Origin: Thiohalocapsa sp.
Lineage (GTDB): Bacteria; Pseudomonadota; Gammaproteobacteria; Chromatiales; Chromatiaceae
DNA: 34,591 nucleotides
Direction of reading: 5' to 3'
Assembly (NCBI GenBank): GCA_021736785.1
Contig: JAIPFF010000057.1
Coordinates: forward strand, 1 to 34,591
The translations under genes and the position numbers were made by a program. The notes under the pieces are model-generated. The model did no database searches. It was not told the DNA's origin and saw only the letters and a program-made list of their open reading frames with translations. Within the stretch, counting starts at the first letter, position 1. Each line of letters begins with the position of its first letter. Below are positions 8,177 to 15,360 of this stretch, piece by piece.

Positions 8177-8992
8177 ATGCCCAAGCTCGTCTCGTTCAAT
8201 GCCAACGGCATCCGCAGCCGCCCGCACCAACTCGAGGGCATCAAGGCCCGCCACGATCCCGAAGTCATCGGTATCCAGGAGTCCAAAGTGGCGGACGAGG
8301 CGTTTCCGCTCGAGATGATCGATGCGCTGGGCTACCTGCCGAGCTACCACGGACAGAAAGGGCACTACGGAGTCGCGCTGCTCAGCCGTCAGACGCCGCG
8401 GTCCGTGACCAAAGGCTTCCCGACGGACGAGCCCGATGCCCAGCGGCGCATCATCACCGGCGTCTACTCGCTGCCGGACGGTGCGGAGCTCATCGTCGTG
8501 AACGGCTACTTTCCGCAGGGGGAGAGCCGCGATCATCCCACCAAGTTTCCCGGTAAGCGCCGCTTCTACGCCGATTTGGCGGTCTACCTGCGCCAGCACT
8601 TCAGCCCGGATCAGAATATCGTCCTGATGGGGGATATGAACGTTGCGCCGCTCGACGCGGATATCGGCATCGGTGCCGACAATGCCGCCCGTTGGCTGAA
8701 GAGCGGTAAGTGCAGCTTTTTGCCGGAAGAGCGCGGCTGGCTGCAGACGATCATGGACTGGGGACTGATCGACGCCTATCGAACCCTGTATCCGGACGTG
8801 GACGACCGTTTCAGCTGGTTCGATTATCGCTCCCGTGGCTTCGAGCGGGATCCGAAGCGGGGACTGCGCATCGACCTGATACTGATTAGCCAGCCGTTGC
8901 GCGAGCGTCTTCGCGATGCCGGCATCGATTACGACATTCGCGGCCTGGACAAGCCGTCGGATCATTGTCCGATCTGGATCGATCTCGAATAA
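8177..8992 (+). CDS. xthA: exodeoxyribonuclease III
   Basis: A 271-residue enzyme of the exonuclease III/AP endonuclease 1 family. ATG 8177 follows the ribosome-binding site AGGAAGGAACGC. The family signature appears in order: FNANGIRSR at the N-terminus, GIQESKV (metal-binding Glu), NGYFPQGES, LMGDMNVAPLDADIG (catalytic Asp and Asn), FSWFDYRSRGF, RIDLILIS and the terminal KPSDHCPIWIDL (catalytic Asp-His). It cuts the DNA backbone 5' to abasic sites and degrades 3' ends in base-excision repair in the cytoplasm. Length and motifs are normal. It is convergent with hsp20, and an intrinsic terminator lies between them. Confidence 0.95.
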   Translation: MPKLVSFNANGIRSRPHQLEGIKARHDPEVIGIQESKVADEAFPLEMIDALGYLPSYHGQKGHYGVALLSRQTPRSVTKGFPTDEPDAQRRIITGVYSLPDGAELIVVNGYFPQGESRDHPTKFPGKRRFYADLAVYLRQHFSPDQNIVLMGDMNVAPLDADIGIGADNAARWLKSGKCSFLPEERGWLQTIMDWGLIDAYRTLYPDVDDRFSWFDYRSRGFERDPKRGLRIDLILISQPLRERLRDAGIDYDIRGLDKPSDHCPIWIDLE

Positions 8993-9120
8993 TCGCCGGC
9001 ATGGCGCCGATGGCGGCATTTTCGCCGCGACGGGGCCGATGATCCCGGCTTACCCGAAACTTGTCCGCGACGGTACGAATGCGCGCATCCGCACCGGCTT
9101 GACGCCGGGCCTAAACGCGC

Positions 9121-9148
9121 AAGCCCGGCACGATGTGCCGGGCTTTTC
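9121..9148 (+). terminator. intrinsic terminator between xthA and hsp20
   Basis: A 9-bp perfect stem, AGCCCGGCA (9122-9130) and TGCCGGGCT (9136-9144), with a 5-base loop and a short T-run on the plus strand (CTTTTC). It can serve xthA, about 130 bases downstream of its stop. It may also end hsp20 transcripts from the other side, although the U-run is poorer in that direction. Confidence 0.8.
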
Positions 9149-9194
9149 AGCGGGGGCATCCGCGGGTGCCGGCCGCGGGGGCCATGTCACGCGG

Positions 9195-9680
9195 TCATTT
9201 GACGGCGATCTTCTCCCGCTTTGTCGCTTCCTGCTTCGGCAGATGGATCTCGAGCACGCCGCGCTCGAAGGTCGCATCGGCGGCATCGGCCTTGACCTCC
9301 GTCGGCAACTGCAGCGTCCGTCTGAAGCTGCCGCGAATGATTTCGGCGCGATAGTAGTTGCCTTCCTCCGTCTTCTGCTCCTCGTGGCGCTCGCCGCGCA
9401 GCGTCAGCAGGCTGCCGGTCAGATCGATATGGATGTCCTTTTTGTCGATGCCGGGCAGCTCCGCGCGCACCAAGATTTCGGTATCGCGGTCGATGACGTC
9501 GACCCGTGGCGCCGTGAGCTCCGGCTTACCTTCGAAGGCTGGCCAATCGGGCCACAGCTCGCGGAACGGGCGCAGCCATCCGCGATGCATCATGGCGTCG
9601 AAAGCGCGGTCCATGTCGTCGAACAATCCCGCCGTGTGCTGTTGCAATGCCGTGCCGGTGGTTTTGTCTTTCGTCTTCAT
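9195..9680 (-). CDS. Hsp20/alpha-crystallin family small heat shock protein
   Basis: A 161-residue small heat shock protein. The ATG at 9680 is preceded by GGAGG (in AAATGGAGGATCATC on the minus strand). The N-terminal arm is followed by an alpha-crystallin domain from about residue 50 (PRVDVIDRDTEILVRAELPG) through GSLLTLRGERHEE to FERGVLEIHLPK, and ends with KREKIAVK. These ATP-independent holdases bind unfolding proteins as oligomers in the cytoplasm. The 5' leader has a perfect 6-bp hairpin (9727-9747), and farther upstream lies an AT-rich stretch with CTTGAGA (9798-9792), close to the sigma-32 -35 box CTTGAAA. Heat regulation is therefore plausible but not shown. Confidence 0.93.
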   Translation of the reverse strand: MKTKDKTTGTALQQHTAGLFDDMDRAFDAMMHRGWLRPFRELWPDWPAFEGKPELTAPRVDVIDRDTEILVRAELPGIDKKDIHIDLTGSLLTLRGERHEEQKTEEGNYYRAEIIRGSFRRTLQLPTEVKADAADATFERGVLEIHLPKQEATKREKIAVK

Positions 9681-10046
9681 GATGATCCTCCATTTGTCTT
9701 TCCTCTCACTAAAAATATAGTTCGCGCCGGCTGCTTCCGCAAGCCGGAAGAGATGGTTAAAGTGCATTTAAAACAATTATTTAAGGTCGTCTCTCAAGGC
9801 GGTGGAAAAGCCCCGGGCGGGCGCTTCTCCGGTGGGGCGGGCGGCGCCCGAAGCGCTGCGATGGCGGTGCCCGCGAGCTCGGCCCTATACCCGCACTGCG
9901 TGCCGTCGACTTGTCGGGAAAGTTGCGATCTGCGCGGTTGCCGGTCGACATAAACCGGCGCGTTTGCGGCATAATCGCGTGTTCAACACGGCGCGCGAAG
10001 TTCGTCGCGGCGTGCGCATCCAGATCGGCAAAGGTGCTTGAGTGTA
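9681..10046. promoter_or_regulatory. divergent promoter region of hsp20 and the coiled-coil/OmpA/GTPase operon
   Basis: About 366 bases without a gene. The left part (9700-9800) is AT-rich compared with the rest of the window and holds the hsp20 leader hairpin (CCGGCT 9727-9732 with AGCCGG 9742-9747) and CTTGAGA on the minus strand at 9792-9798. Toward the rightward operon there is an inverted repeat GCCGGT-N8-ACCGGC (9940-9959) and a CATAAT -10-like hexamer (9970-9975) with TCGACA 19 bases upstream. The repeat overlaps that -35 position, so it could be an operator. No experimental support. Confidence 0.4.
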
Positions 10047-10634
10047 ATGGCGAAACAATCCGAGACCGAAGCCCGCTCAGCCGAGGGCGAAGACGCGGCG
10101 CCGACCATCGATCCGCCGCAGCCGACGCCCGAATCGCATATGGAGCAGCTTCGTCATCTGCTGTTCGGCGAGCAGATGCGCGAATTTCGGGCGCGCTTCG
10201 ATGAGCTCGACGAGCGTCTGAGCGCCGAGTTGGGGCGGGCGCGCGAGGAGCAGCAAGCGAGCGCCGACGCGCTCGGTGCGCTGATCCGCGGCGAAATCCA
10301 GCGCCTCGGCGACGAGCAGCAGCGCGAGCACGAGGCGCGTCAGGCCGCCAATCAGAGCGTGCTCGACCAAGTGCAGGCGCTGTCCCGTGATCTGGGGGCG
10401 CGGCTCGACGCGTTGCAGGCGGCATTGTCGGACGAGTCCGAGGCGCGCGAAGCGTCGCTGGCGTCGACGGCGAGCGAGCTGACCGAAGCAATGGACGAGC
10501 GCATCAGGGCACTCGACGGCATGCTGCGTGAAGAGGGCGATCGCCTGCAGGAGCAGAAAACCGGCCGCGACGAGCTGGCCCGGCTGTTCGGCGAGCTCGC
10601 CGCGCGCCTCGACCCCGATCTGCGCGGCGCCTGA
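10047..10634 (+). CDS. coiled-coil protein of the OmpA/GTPase/kinase operon
   Basis: A 195-residue cytoplasmic protein; ATG 10047 is preferred over a TTG at 10038. After a Glu/Pro-rich start, residues 30-190 are almost continuous charged helix (EQLRHLLFGEQMREFRARF, later EEQQASADALGAL, DLGARLDALQAALSDESEAR), which predicts a long coiled coil. There is no signal peptide or membrane segment. The motif LRHLLFGEQ...RFDELDERL closely resembles the start of the next protein (LRGLLLGEE...LQQRL), so the two may share an interaction element. It heads a same-strand unit with an OmpA-domain protein, a Ras-like GTPase and a hybrid kinase. An adaptor role is inferred. Confidence 0.85.
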   Translation: MAKQSETEARSAEGEDAAPTIDPPQPTPESHMEQLRHLLFGEQMREFRARFDELDERLSAELGRAREEQQASADALGALIRGEIQRLGDEQQREHEARQAANQSVLDQVQALSRDLGARLDALQAALSDESEAREASLASTASELTEAMDERIRALDGMLREEGDRLQEQKTGRDELARLFGELAARLDPDLRGA

Positions 10635-10928
10635 CGCGCCGGTGGCGCCGCGGCGCCTCCGGACACGGCCCCCCCGTCACAAGCTAATGATGTACCCGAT
10701 GCAGCAGCGGATCGTGTCCAGCGAGGTATTGTCCGTGGCTCCCGCGACCGGCGCCGCGACTGGCTTGGCCGCCGGCTCGGCGACCGGCTCGGCGATGGCT
10801 TGCACGCGGTCCGGCGCGCGGGCTGGCGCGCCACCCGGGTCGTCCGGCGGCGTCGTCCCCGCGACAGCTTACGGGCCGCGCCGGCCCCGCAAGGCGGCAT
10901 CCGGCCCGAGGCGGGCGGGCAGCCCACG
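10635..10928 (+). other. in-frame GC-rich spacer between the coiled-coil and OmpA-domain genes
   Basis: A 294-base interval open in the same frame as both flanking genes; the only stop between them is the TGA at 10632-10634. Its translation is Arg/Pro/Gly-rich, and in-frame starts are limited to rare codons, including TTG 10800. If the OmpA protein starts at TTG 10800 rather than GTG 10929, part of this is a basic N-terminal extension. I see no RNA gene or terminator. Confidence 0.5.
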
Positions 10929-12821
10929 GTGAGCGAATTCGACCGCCTGCGCGGCCTGTTGCTCGGCGAAGAGCGCTCGCGCCTCGATTCGCTGCAGCAG
11001 CGCCTCGACGATCCCGGCGAGCGTACCCGCGACGTCGCCGATGTGCTGCCGGAGGCGGTACGCGTGCGCGCCGCGGAGGACCAGCGGCTGATCGACGCCT
11101 TGCAGGAACCGCTCGAGGCCTGCCTGCGCCGATCCGTCCAGCGCGACCCCCGCAGCATCGTCGATGCCTTGTTCCCGGTGATGGGCCCCGCCATCCGGCG
11201 CGCGATCACGGAAACGTTGAAGGGCTTCGTGCAGTCCATCAACCAAGCGGTCGAGCACAGCCTATCCATCAAAGGCCTGCGCTGGCGTATCGAGGCCATG
11301 CGCAGCGGCTCCAGCTTCGCCGAGGTGGTGCTCAAGCACACGCTGCTCTATCGCGTCGACGCCGCCTACCTGATCCATCCCGACACCGGGCTTCTGATCG
11401 ATCACGCCCTGGCGCAGACGCAAACGACCCTGAAGGACGAGGACGCGATGTCGGCGATGCTCACCGCCATCGAGGACTTCGTTCAGGAATCCTTCAGTCA
11501 AGACGGCGAAACACTCGAAACCGTCGAGATCGGCGATCGCTCCCTCTGGGTCTTCCGAGGACCGGTTGCCGTGCTCGCCTGTGTCATCAGCGGTATCCCG
11601 CCGCAGTCACTGCGCTCCCAGCTCGAGGGCGTACTGCACGACATTCACAAGGCCTTCGGCCCCGCGCTGCGCGACTTCGACGGCGACAAGGAGGCGCTGG
11701 CGGCGGTGCATCCGCTGCTGGAGCAATGCCTGGCACTGGAGTACCGGGAGGCCGATCCCGCGACGCGCTCCGTCAATTGGTGGCCCTGGGCGATCGGCGC
11801 GCTGTTTCTGCTGTCGGCGCTCGGCTGGTTTTGGTGGCAGGGGTACCAGTGGGATCGGCGCCTGCAGACGGCGCGCGCGGCGCTCGAGGCCGAGCCCGGT
11901 GTGGTGCTGCTCGACTGGCGTTCCGGTCGCCGCCCGAGCGCGCGCCTACTGGTCGATCCCCTCGCCGCCGATCCGGCCGGGCTGATCCGGGACCATGAGG
12001 TGGCTGAGCGGCTCAGCATCAGCCGCCGACCGTACATTTCCGCCGATGAGCGCATCGTTCTGGCCCGATCCCGGCAGCAACTCAAACCACCGGATACTGT
12101 TATGCTGATGCATGATCAGGGTGTATTGCGCATATCCGGCGTCGCACCGCGGGATTGGATCGCGCGCCTGCGCGCCTCGGCGATATTGCCGCCGGGCGTG
12201 GAGTCGATGGATCTGGACGCGCTGATGCCGGACGACTCGGATCTTGCCCGGCGCGTGCGCGATGCCATCGAGCCGCCGGGCTCGGTCGCTTGGCGCTTGA
12301 ACGGCGCCGATCTGGTCCTCGCCGGCAGCGCGCCCTATCGCTGGATCGACGGCCTGCCCGCGCGGCTGGCGAAGGTCGGCGGGCTCGGCGGTTGCGACAG
12401 CAGCGCGCTGAAGATCGCCGAGGCCGAGGAAGCCCGCGCGCTGGCAGAGACCCTCGCCGACGTCGAGGTCCGCTTCGACGAAGGCGTGCAACCGCTGCCG
12501 GATGCGGTCTCGGCGCTGGACCGGGCCGCGGCCGCCATCCTGCGGCTGGGCGAACTGAGCGAGGCGGCCGCGCTCGACCTGCGTATCGCGGCGGTCGGCC
12601 ATTCCGATGGCATCGGCAGCCCGCAAAGCAATCACTGGTTGCGCCGCCAGCGGGCCGAGTTCGTGATTCGACAGTTGCGCGAGCGTCGTGTGCCGATGAG
12701 CCTCGTGCAGGCGGAAGCAGCGACCGACTTCCGCTCCAGCATGACCGCGCGCCCGGAATTGCGCCGCGTAAATCTTCACGTCGATCTCGGTATTCCGCCA
12801 TCGCCGAACTGTGGTAACTGA
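10929..12821 (+). CDS. single-pass membrane protein with cytoplasmic helical domain and periplasmic OmpA-like domain
   Basis: A 630-residue protein if GTG 10929 is the start (TTG 10800 is an alternative). Residues 1-270 form a large cytoplasmic helical region with the conserved-looking stretch FPVMGPAIRRAITETLKGF and LSIKGLRWRIEAMRSGSSFA. One transmembrane helix follows near 282-305 (WWPWAIGALFLLSALGWFWW). The periplasmic part ends in an OmpA-like peptidoglycan-binding domain (about 513-630), with the Asp of AVGHSDGIGSPQSN and the Arg of RRQRAEFVIRQLR that in this family contact diaminopimelate. The topology would tie the cell wall to cytoplasmic partners. The gene sits between a coiled-coil protein and a Ras-like GTPase gene that begins 4 bases after its stop. 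Confidence 0.88.
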   Translation: MSEFDRLRGLLLGEERSRLDSLQQRLDDPGERTRDVADVLPEAVRVRAAEDQRLIDALQEPLEACLRRSVQRDPRSIVDALFPVMGPAIRRAITETLKGFVQSINQAVEHSLSIKGLRWRIEAMRSGSSFAEVVLKHTLLYRVDAAYLIHPDTGLLIDHALAQTQTTLKDEDAMSAMLTAIEDFVQESFSQDGETLETVEIGDRSLWVFRGPVAVLACVISGIPPQSLRSQLEGVLHDIHKAFGPALRDFDGDKEALAAVHPLLEQCLALEYREADPATRSVNWWPWAIGALFLLSALGWFWWQGYQWDRRLQTARAALEAEPGVVLLDWRSGRRPSARLLVDPLAADPAGLIRDHEVAERLSISRRPYISADERIVLARSRQQLKPPDTVMLMHDQGVLRISGVAPRDWIARLRASAILPPGVESMDLDALMPDDSDLARRVRDAIEPPGSVAWRLNGADLVLAGSAPYRWIDGLPARLAKVGGLGGCDSSALKIAEAEEARALAETLADVEVRFDEGVQPLPDAVSALDRAAAAILRLGELSEAAALDLRIAAVGHSDGIGSPQSNHWLRRQRAEFVIRQLRERRVPMSLVQAEAATDFRSSMTARPELRRVNLHVDLGIPPSPNCGN

Positions 12822-12825
12822 CGAC

Positions 12826-13356
12826 ATGGTAAGCCGCAAAATATGCATCGTCGGCGACTTCGCGGTTGGCAAGACGAGCTTGGTGCGCCGTTTCGTCCGG
12901 CAGCAATTCTCCGACAAGTACCTCACGACGATCGGCGTCAAGGTCGATACCAAAGAACTGGTGCTGCCCGACCTCCCGCCGCTGAAGCTCGCGATCTGGG
13001 ATATCGCGGGCACCGATACGCCCTCCGACCTGTTCGTGCGCTACGCCCGCGGCGCCGCCGGCTTCCTGCTGGTTGCCGATGCCACGCGGGCCGAGACCCT
13101 GCATTGCTGCGGAGACCTGCGCGAGGCCATCTTTGCCTCGGTCGGCCGCCTGCCGCATGTCGTGCTGGTGAACAAGAGTGATCTCGTCGACGAGTGCGAG
13201 CTGGACGCCTCCATGGCCCGCACGACACTCTACGGTGCGGTCGATTGGCTCGACACCAGCGCCCTGACCGGCGACAACGTCGAGCGGGCCTTCGAAATAC
13301 TGGGCAAGGCCGTGCTCTCGTCCGGCACGCCGAAGCCGCCGGCGGCGGATCCATGA
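12826..13356 (+). CDS. Ras/Rab-like small GTPase
   Basis: A 176-residue stand-alone small GTPase. ATG 12826 is chosen because it lies 4 bases after the previous stop; a GTG at 12811 would overlap. All G motifs are visible: P-loop GDFAVGKTS (G1), the switch I Thr in YLTTIG (G2), WDIAGTD (G3), NKSD (G4) and TSA (G5). The fold is of the Ras/Rab superfamily, with no lipidation tail. In G3 the residue equivalent to the catalytic Gln of Ras (DTAGQ) is Thr, which should slow intrinsic GTP hydrolysis or make it depend on a partner. Its stop overlaps the kinase ATG by 4 bases. It probably acts as the switch linking the OmpA-domain protein and the kinase; that is inference. Confidence 0.92.
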   Translation: MVSRKICIVGDFAVGKTSLVRRFVRQQFSDKYLTTIGVKVDTKELVLPDLPPLKLAIWDIAGTDTPSDLFVRYARGAAGFLLVADATRAETLHCCGDLREAIFASVGRLPHVVLVNKSDLVDECELDASMARTTLYGAVDWLDTSALTGDNVERAFEILGKAVLSSGTPKPPAADP

Positions 13357-14930
13357 CCATCCCTGTCTCCATCGCCAGGCATCTGCGCGAGCTTTTGATG
13401 GCGCAGGTGGGTCCCTGCCTGCTGCGGATCGGCCCCGGCTATCGCGTCGAGACCGTCGTCGGCGATGCCGAGCGCTATGGTCTCGGGCAGGTGCGCCGCG
13501 GCGACGACGCACGCGAGCACCTCGCCTTTCTGCACGGGGCCGATCTGCAGCCGCCGATCGACCGGCCGCTGCACTGGCCGATGATCGCAGTCGCCGACGA
13601 CGTCTACGCCGACGTACTGATCAAGGCGGTGCACGACGGCGCGAGCATGCTGCTGCTGACCGACGTCTCGCGCGAGCATGCCGAGCGCCAGGCGTCCCAG
13701 CAGCATGCCCACGAGGTGGAACTGCTCAACCGCCGCCTGCGCCGGACCTTGCGCCAGCTCGAGGCCGCCCGCGGCGAGCTCGAAGAGAAGAACCGCGAGC
13801 TCGATGAGCTTAACCAGCTCAAGAGCGGGTTCATCGCCAGTTTGTCCCACGAGCTGCGCACGCCGCTGACGTCGATACTCGGTCACGTCGAGCTGCTGCG
13901 CGATCGCGTACCCGTCGCCGAGCCCGATGCGCTGATGGAGAGCCTGAAGGCCATCGAGGCGGGCAGCGGCCATCTGATGTCGCTGGTCAACAACATCCTC
14001 GATCACGCCAGCATCGAGACCGGGCAGCTGGCGCTGAATCCGGTGCCGACCGATCTGCGCGCTTTATTCGAAGACGTCTGCGTGATGGTGCGCCCGATGG
14101 CCGCCCAGGGCGGCTTGCAGTTCCGGTTTCGGCTGAGCGGCAACCTGCCGCTGTGGGTCGACACCGACGCCACGCGGCTGCGTCAGGCGGTGATCAATCT
14201 CGTCACGAATGCCATCAAGTACACGCCCGCCGGCTTCGTCGAGCTGGCCGGGCATTGGGTCGACGGCATTCTCGATGTGCGCGTCACCGACAGCGGGCCC
14301 GGCATCTCGCCGGATCAGCGCGAGCGTATCTTTCTGCCCTTTCAGCGCGGTCAGAATATTGCCGGCCGGCACGGCGTCGGGTTGGGCCTTGCGATCAGCT
14401 CGCAATTGGTGAAGCTGCTCGGCGGCGAGCTTCAGCTTGAAGATCGCGAGGGCGGCGGCTCCATTTTCGGCTTCGCCATCCCGGCGCGGATGGCAGGCGG
14501 CGGCAAGCCGATGCGGGATCCGCCGCCGCGGCGCGTGTACGGCCGGGCAGGAGAGCGGCGCGCCGTCCTGCTGATCGACGATGCCTACGAGATTCGCCTG
14601 CTCTATGCCAATGTGCTGGAAACGATGGGCTATGCCGTCGACGAGGCGCCCGACGAGGAGACCGCGCTGCAGCGTTTCACGATCCGCCGCCCGGACATCA
14701 TCATCGTCGATCTGCATCTGGGCAATCGCGACAGTGCCGGGCTGATCCGCCGACTGCGCGAGCTCGGCCACGACGGCCTGATCGCGGCTTGGTCCGCCTC
14801 CTCGCTGCGCGAGGACCGCGAGCGGGTGCTTGCGGCCGGCGCCGACGCCTACCTGGTCAAGCCGGTTCCGCCGCCGGTGCTGCAGCAGGCGCTGGAGCAA
14901 CTGGCCGAATCCGGCGGCGCCGACGAGTAG
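13353..14930 (+). CDS. hybrid sensor histidine kinase with receiver domain
   Basis: A 525-residue cytoplasmic kinase; ATG 13353 overlaps the GTPase stop (ATGA). The order is a PAS-like N-terminal domain (residues 15-105), a coiled-coil linker (LRRTLRQLEAARGELEEKN), and HisKA with the phospho-His in SHELRTPLTSILGH. The HATPase_c domain shows N box NLVTNAIKY, DSGPGI and GVGLGLAIS. The C-terminal receiver (about 405-515) has the acidic pair in LLIDDAYE, the phospho-acceptor Asp in IIIVDLHLG and Lys in YLVKPV. There is no membrane segment, so any envelope signal must come through partners such as the OmpA-domain protein and GTPase. No output domain or separate response regulator is next to it. 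Confidence 0.93.
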   Translation: MTIPVSIARHLRELLMAQVGPCLLRIGPGYRVETVVGDAERYGLGQVRRGDDAREHLAFLHGADLQPPIDRPLHWPMIAVADDVYADVLIKAVHDGASMLLLTDVSREHAERQASQQHAHEVELLNRRLRRTLRQLEAARGELEEKNRELDELNQLKSGFIASLSHELRTPLTSILGHVELLRDRVPVAEPDALMESLKAIEAGSGHLMSLVNNILDHASIETGQLALNPVPTDLRALFEDVCVMVRPMAAQGGLQFRFRLSGNLPLWVDTDATRLRQAVINLVTNAIKYTPAGFVELAGHWVDGILDVRVTDSGPGISPDQRERIFLPFQRGQNIAGRHGVGLGLAISSQLVKLLGGELQLEDREGGGSIFGFAIPARMAGGGKPMRDPPPRRVYGRAGERRAVLLIDDAYEIRLLYANVLETMGYAVDEAPDEETALQRFTIRRPDIIIVDLHLGNRDSAGLIRRLRELGHDGLIAAWSASSLREDRERVLAAGADAYLVKPVPPPVLQQALEQLAESGGADE

Positions 14931-15068
14931 GGCGCCGCTGCCCGTGCAGGCCGAGGTCGCCGCCGCTATGCCTGCGCCCCCGCTTGGCGAGGCCGCCCAC
15001 GGTCCCAACATCACGGGCACGGATTAACCGGCGCCGCCGGCGCCCAACGACAAGCGAGTAACGAATCG

Positions 15069-15308
15069 ATGGAAACAGAAGCAGTAGCACAGCTCATCCG
15101 CGACGGTCTTCCCGGCGCCGAGGTCGAGGTCAGCGGCGACGGCAGCCACTTCGAGGCGGTGGTCGTCAGCGACGCTTTCGACGGGCTGACGCCGATCAAA
15201 AAGCAGCGCTTGGTCATGGATACGGTCAAGGCGCAGATCGCGAGCGGCGAGCTGCACGCGCTGTCGATCAAGACCCTGACGCCGGACCAGAAGGCCGCAC
15301 AGGCCTGA
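15069..15308 (+). CDS. ibaG: BolA-family protein, IbaG/YrbA type
   Basis: A 79-residue BolA-like protein. VSGDGSHFEAVVVSDAFDGL and KKQRLVM...LHALSIKTLTP match the short IbaG/YrbA subgroup rather than BolA proper. Members bind [2Fe-2S] clusters with monothiol glutaredoxins and help in iron-sulfur trafficking and acid stress. In many gammaproteobacteria ibaG lies beside murA and the toluene-tolerance (mla) genes. Here it is alone, 138 bases after the kinase gene and convergent with phoR. The length is normal. Confidence 0.9.
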   Translation: METEAVAQLIRDGLPGAEVEVSGDGSHFEAVVVSDAFDGLTPIKKQRLVMDTVKAQIASGELHALSIKTLTPDQKAAQA

Positions 15309-15360
15309 CCGAGGCACATCGTCGCCGGCCGGGCGCCTCGCCGCCTCTCTCCGGCCTCAA

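Noticed and set aside
13194-13352. N-terminal extension of the hybrid kinase
   Set aside because: The extra 53 residues are the out-of-frame reading of the GTPase gene and are basic and disordered. The ATG at 13353 overlapping the GTPase stop is a better start.
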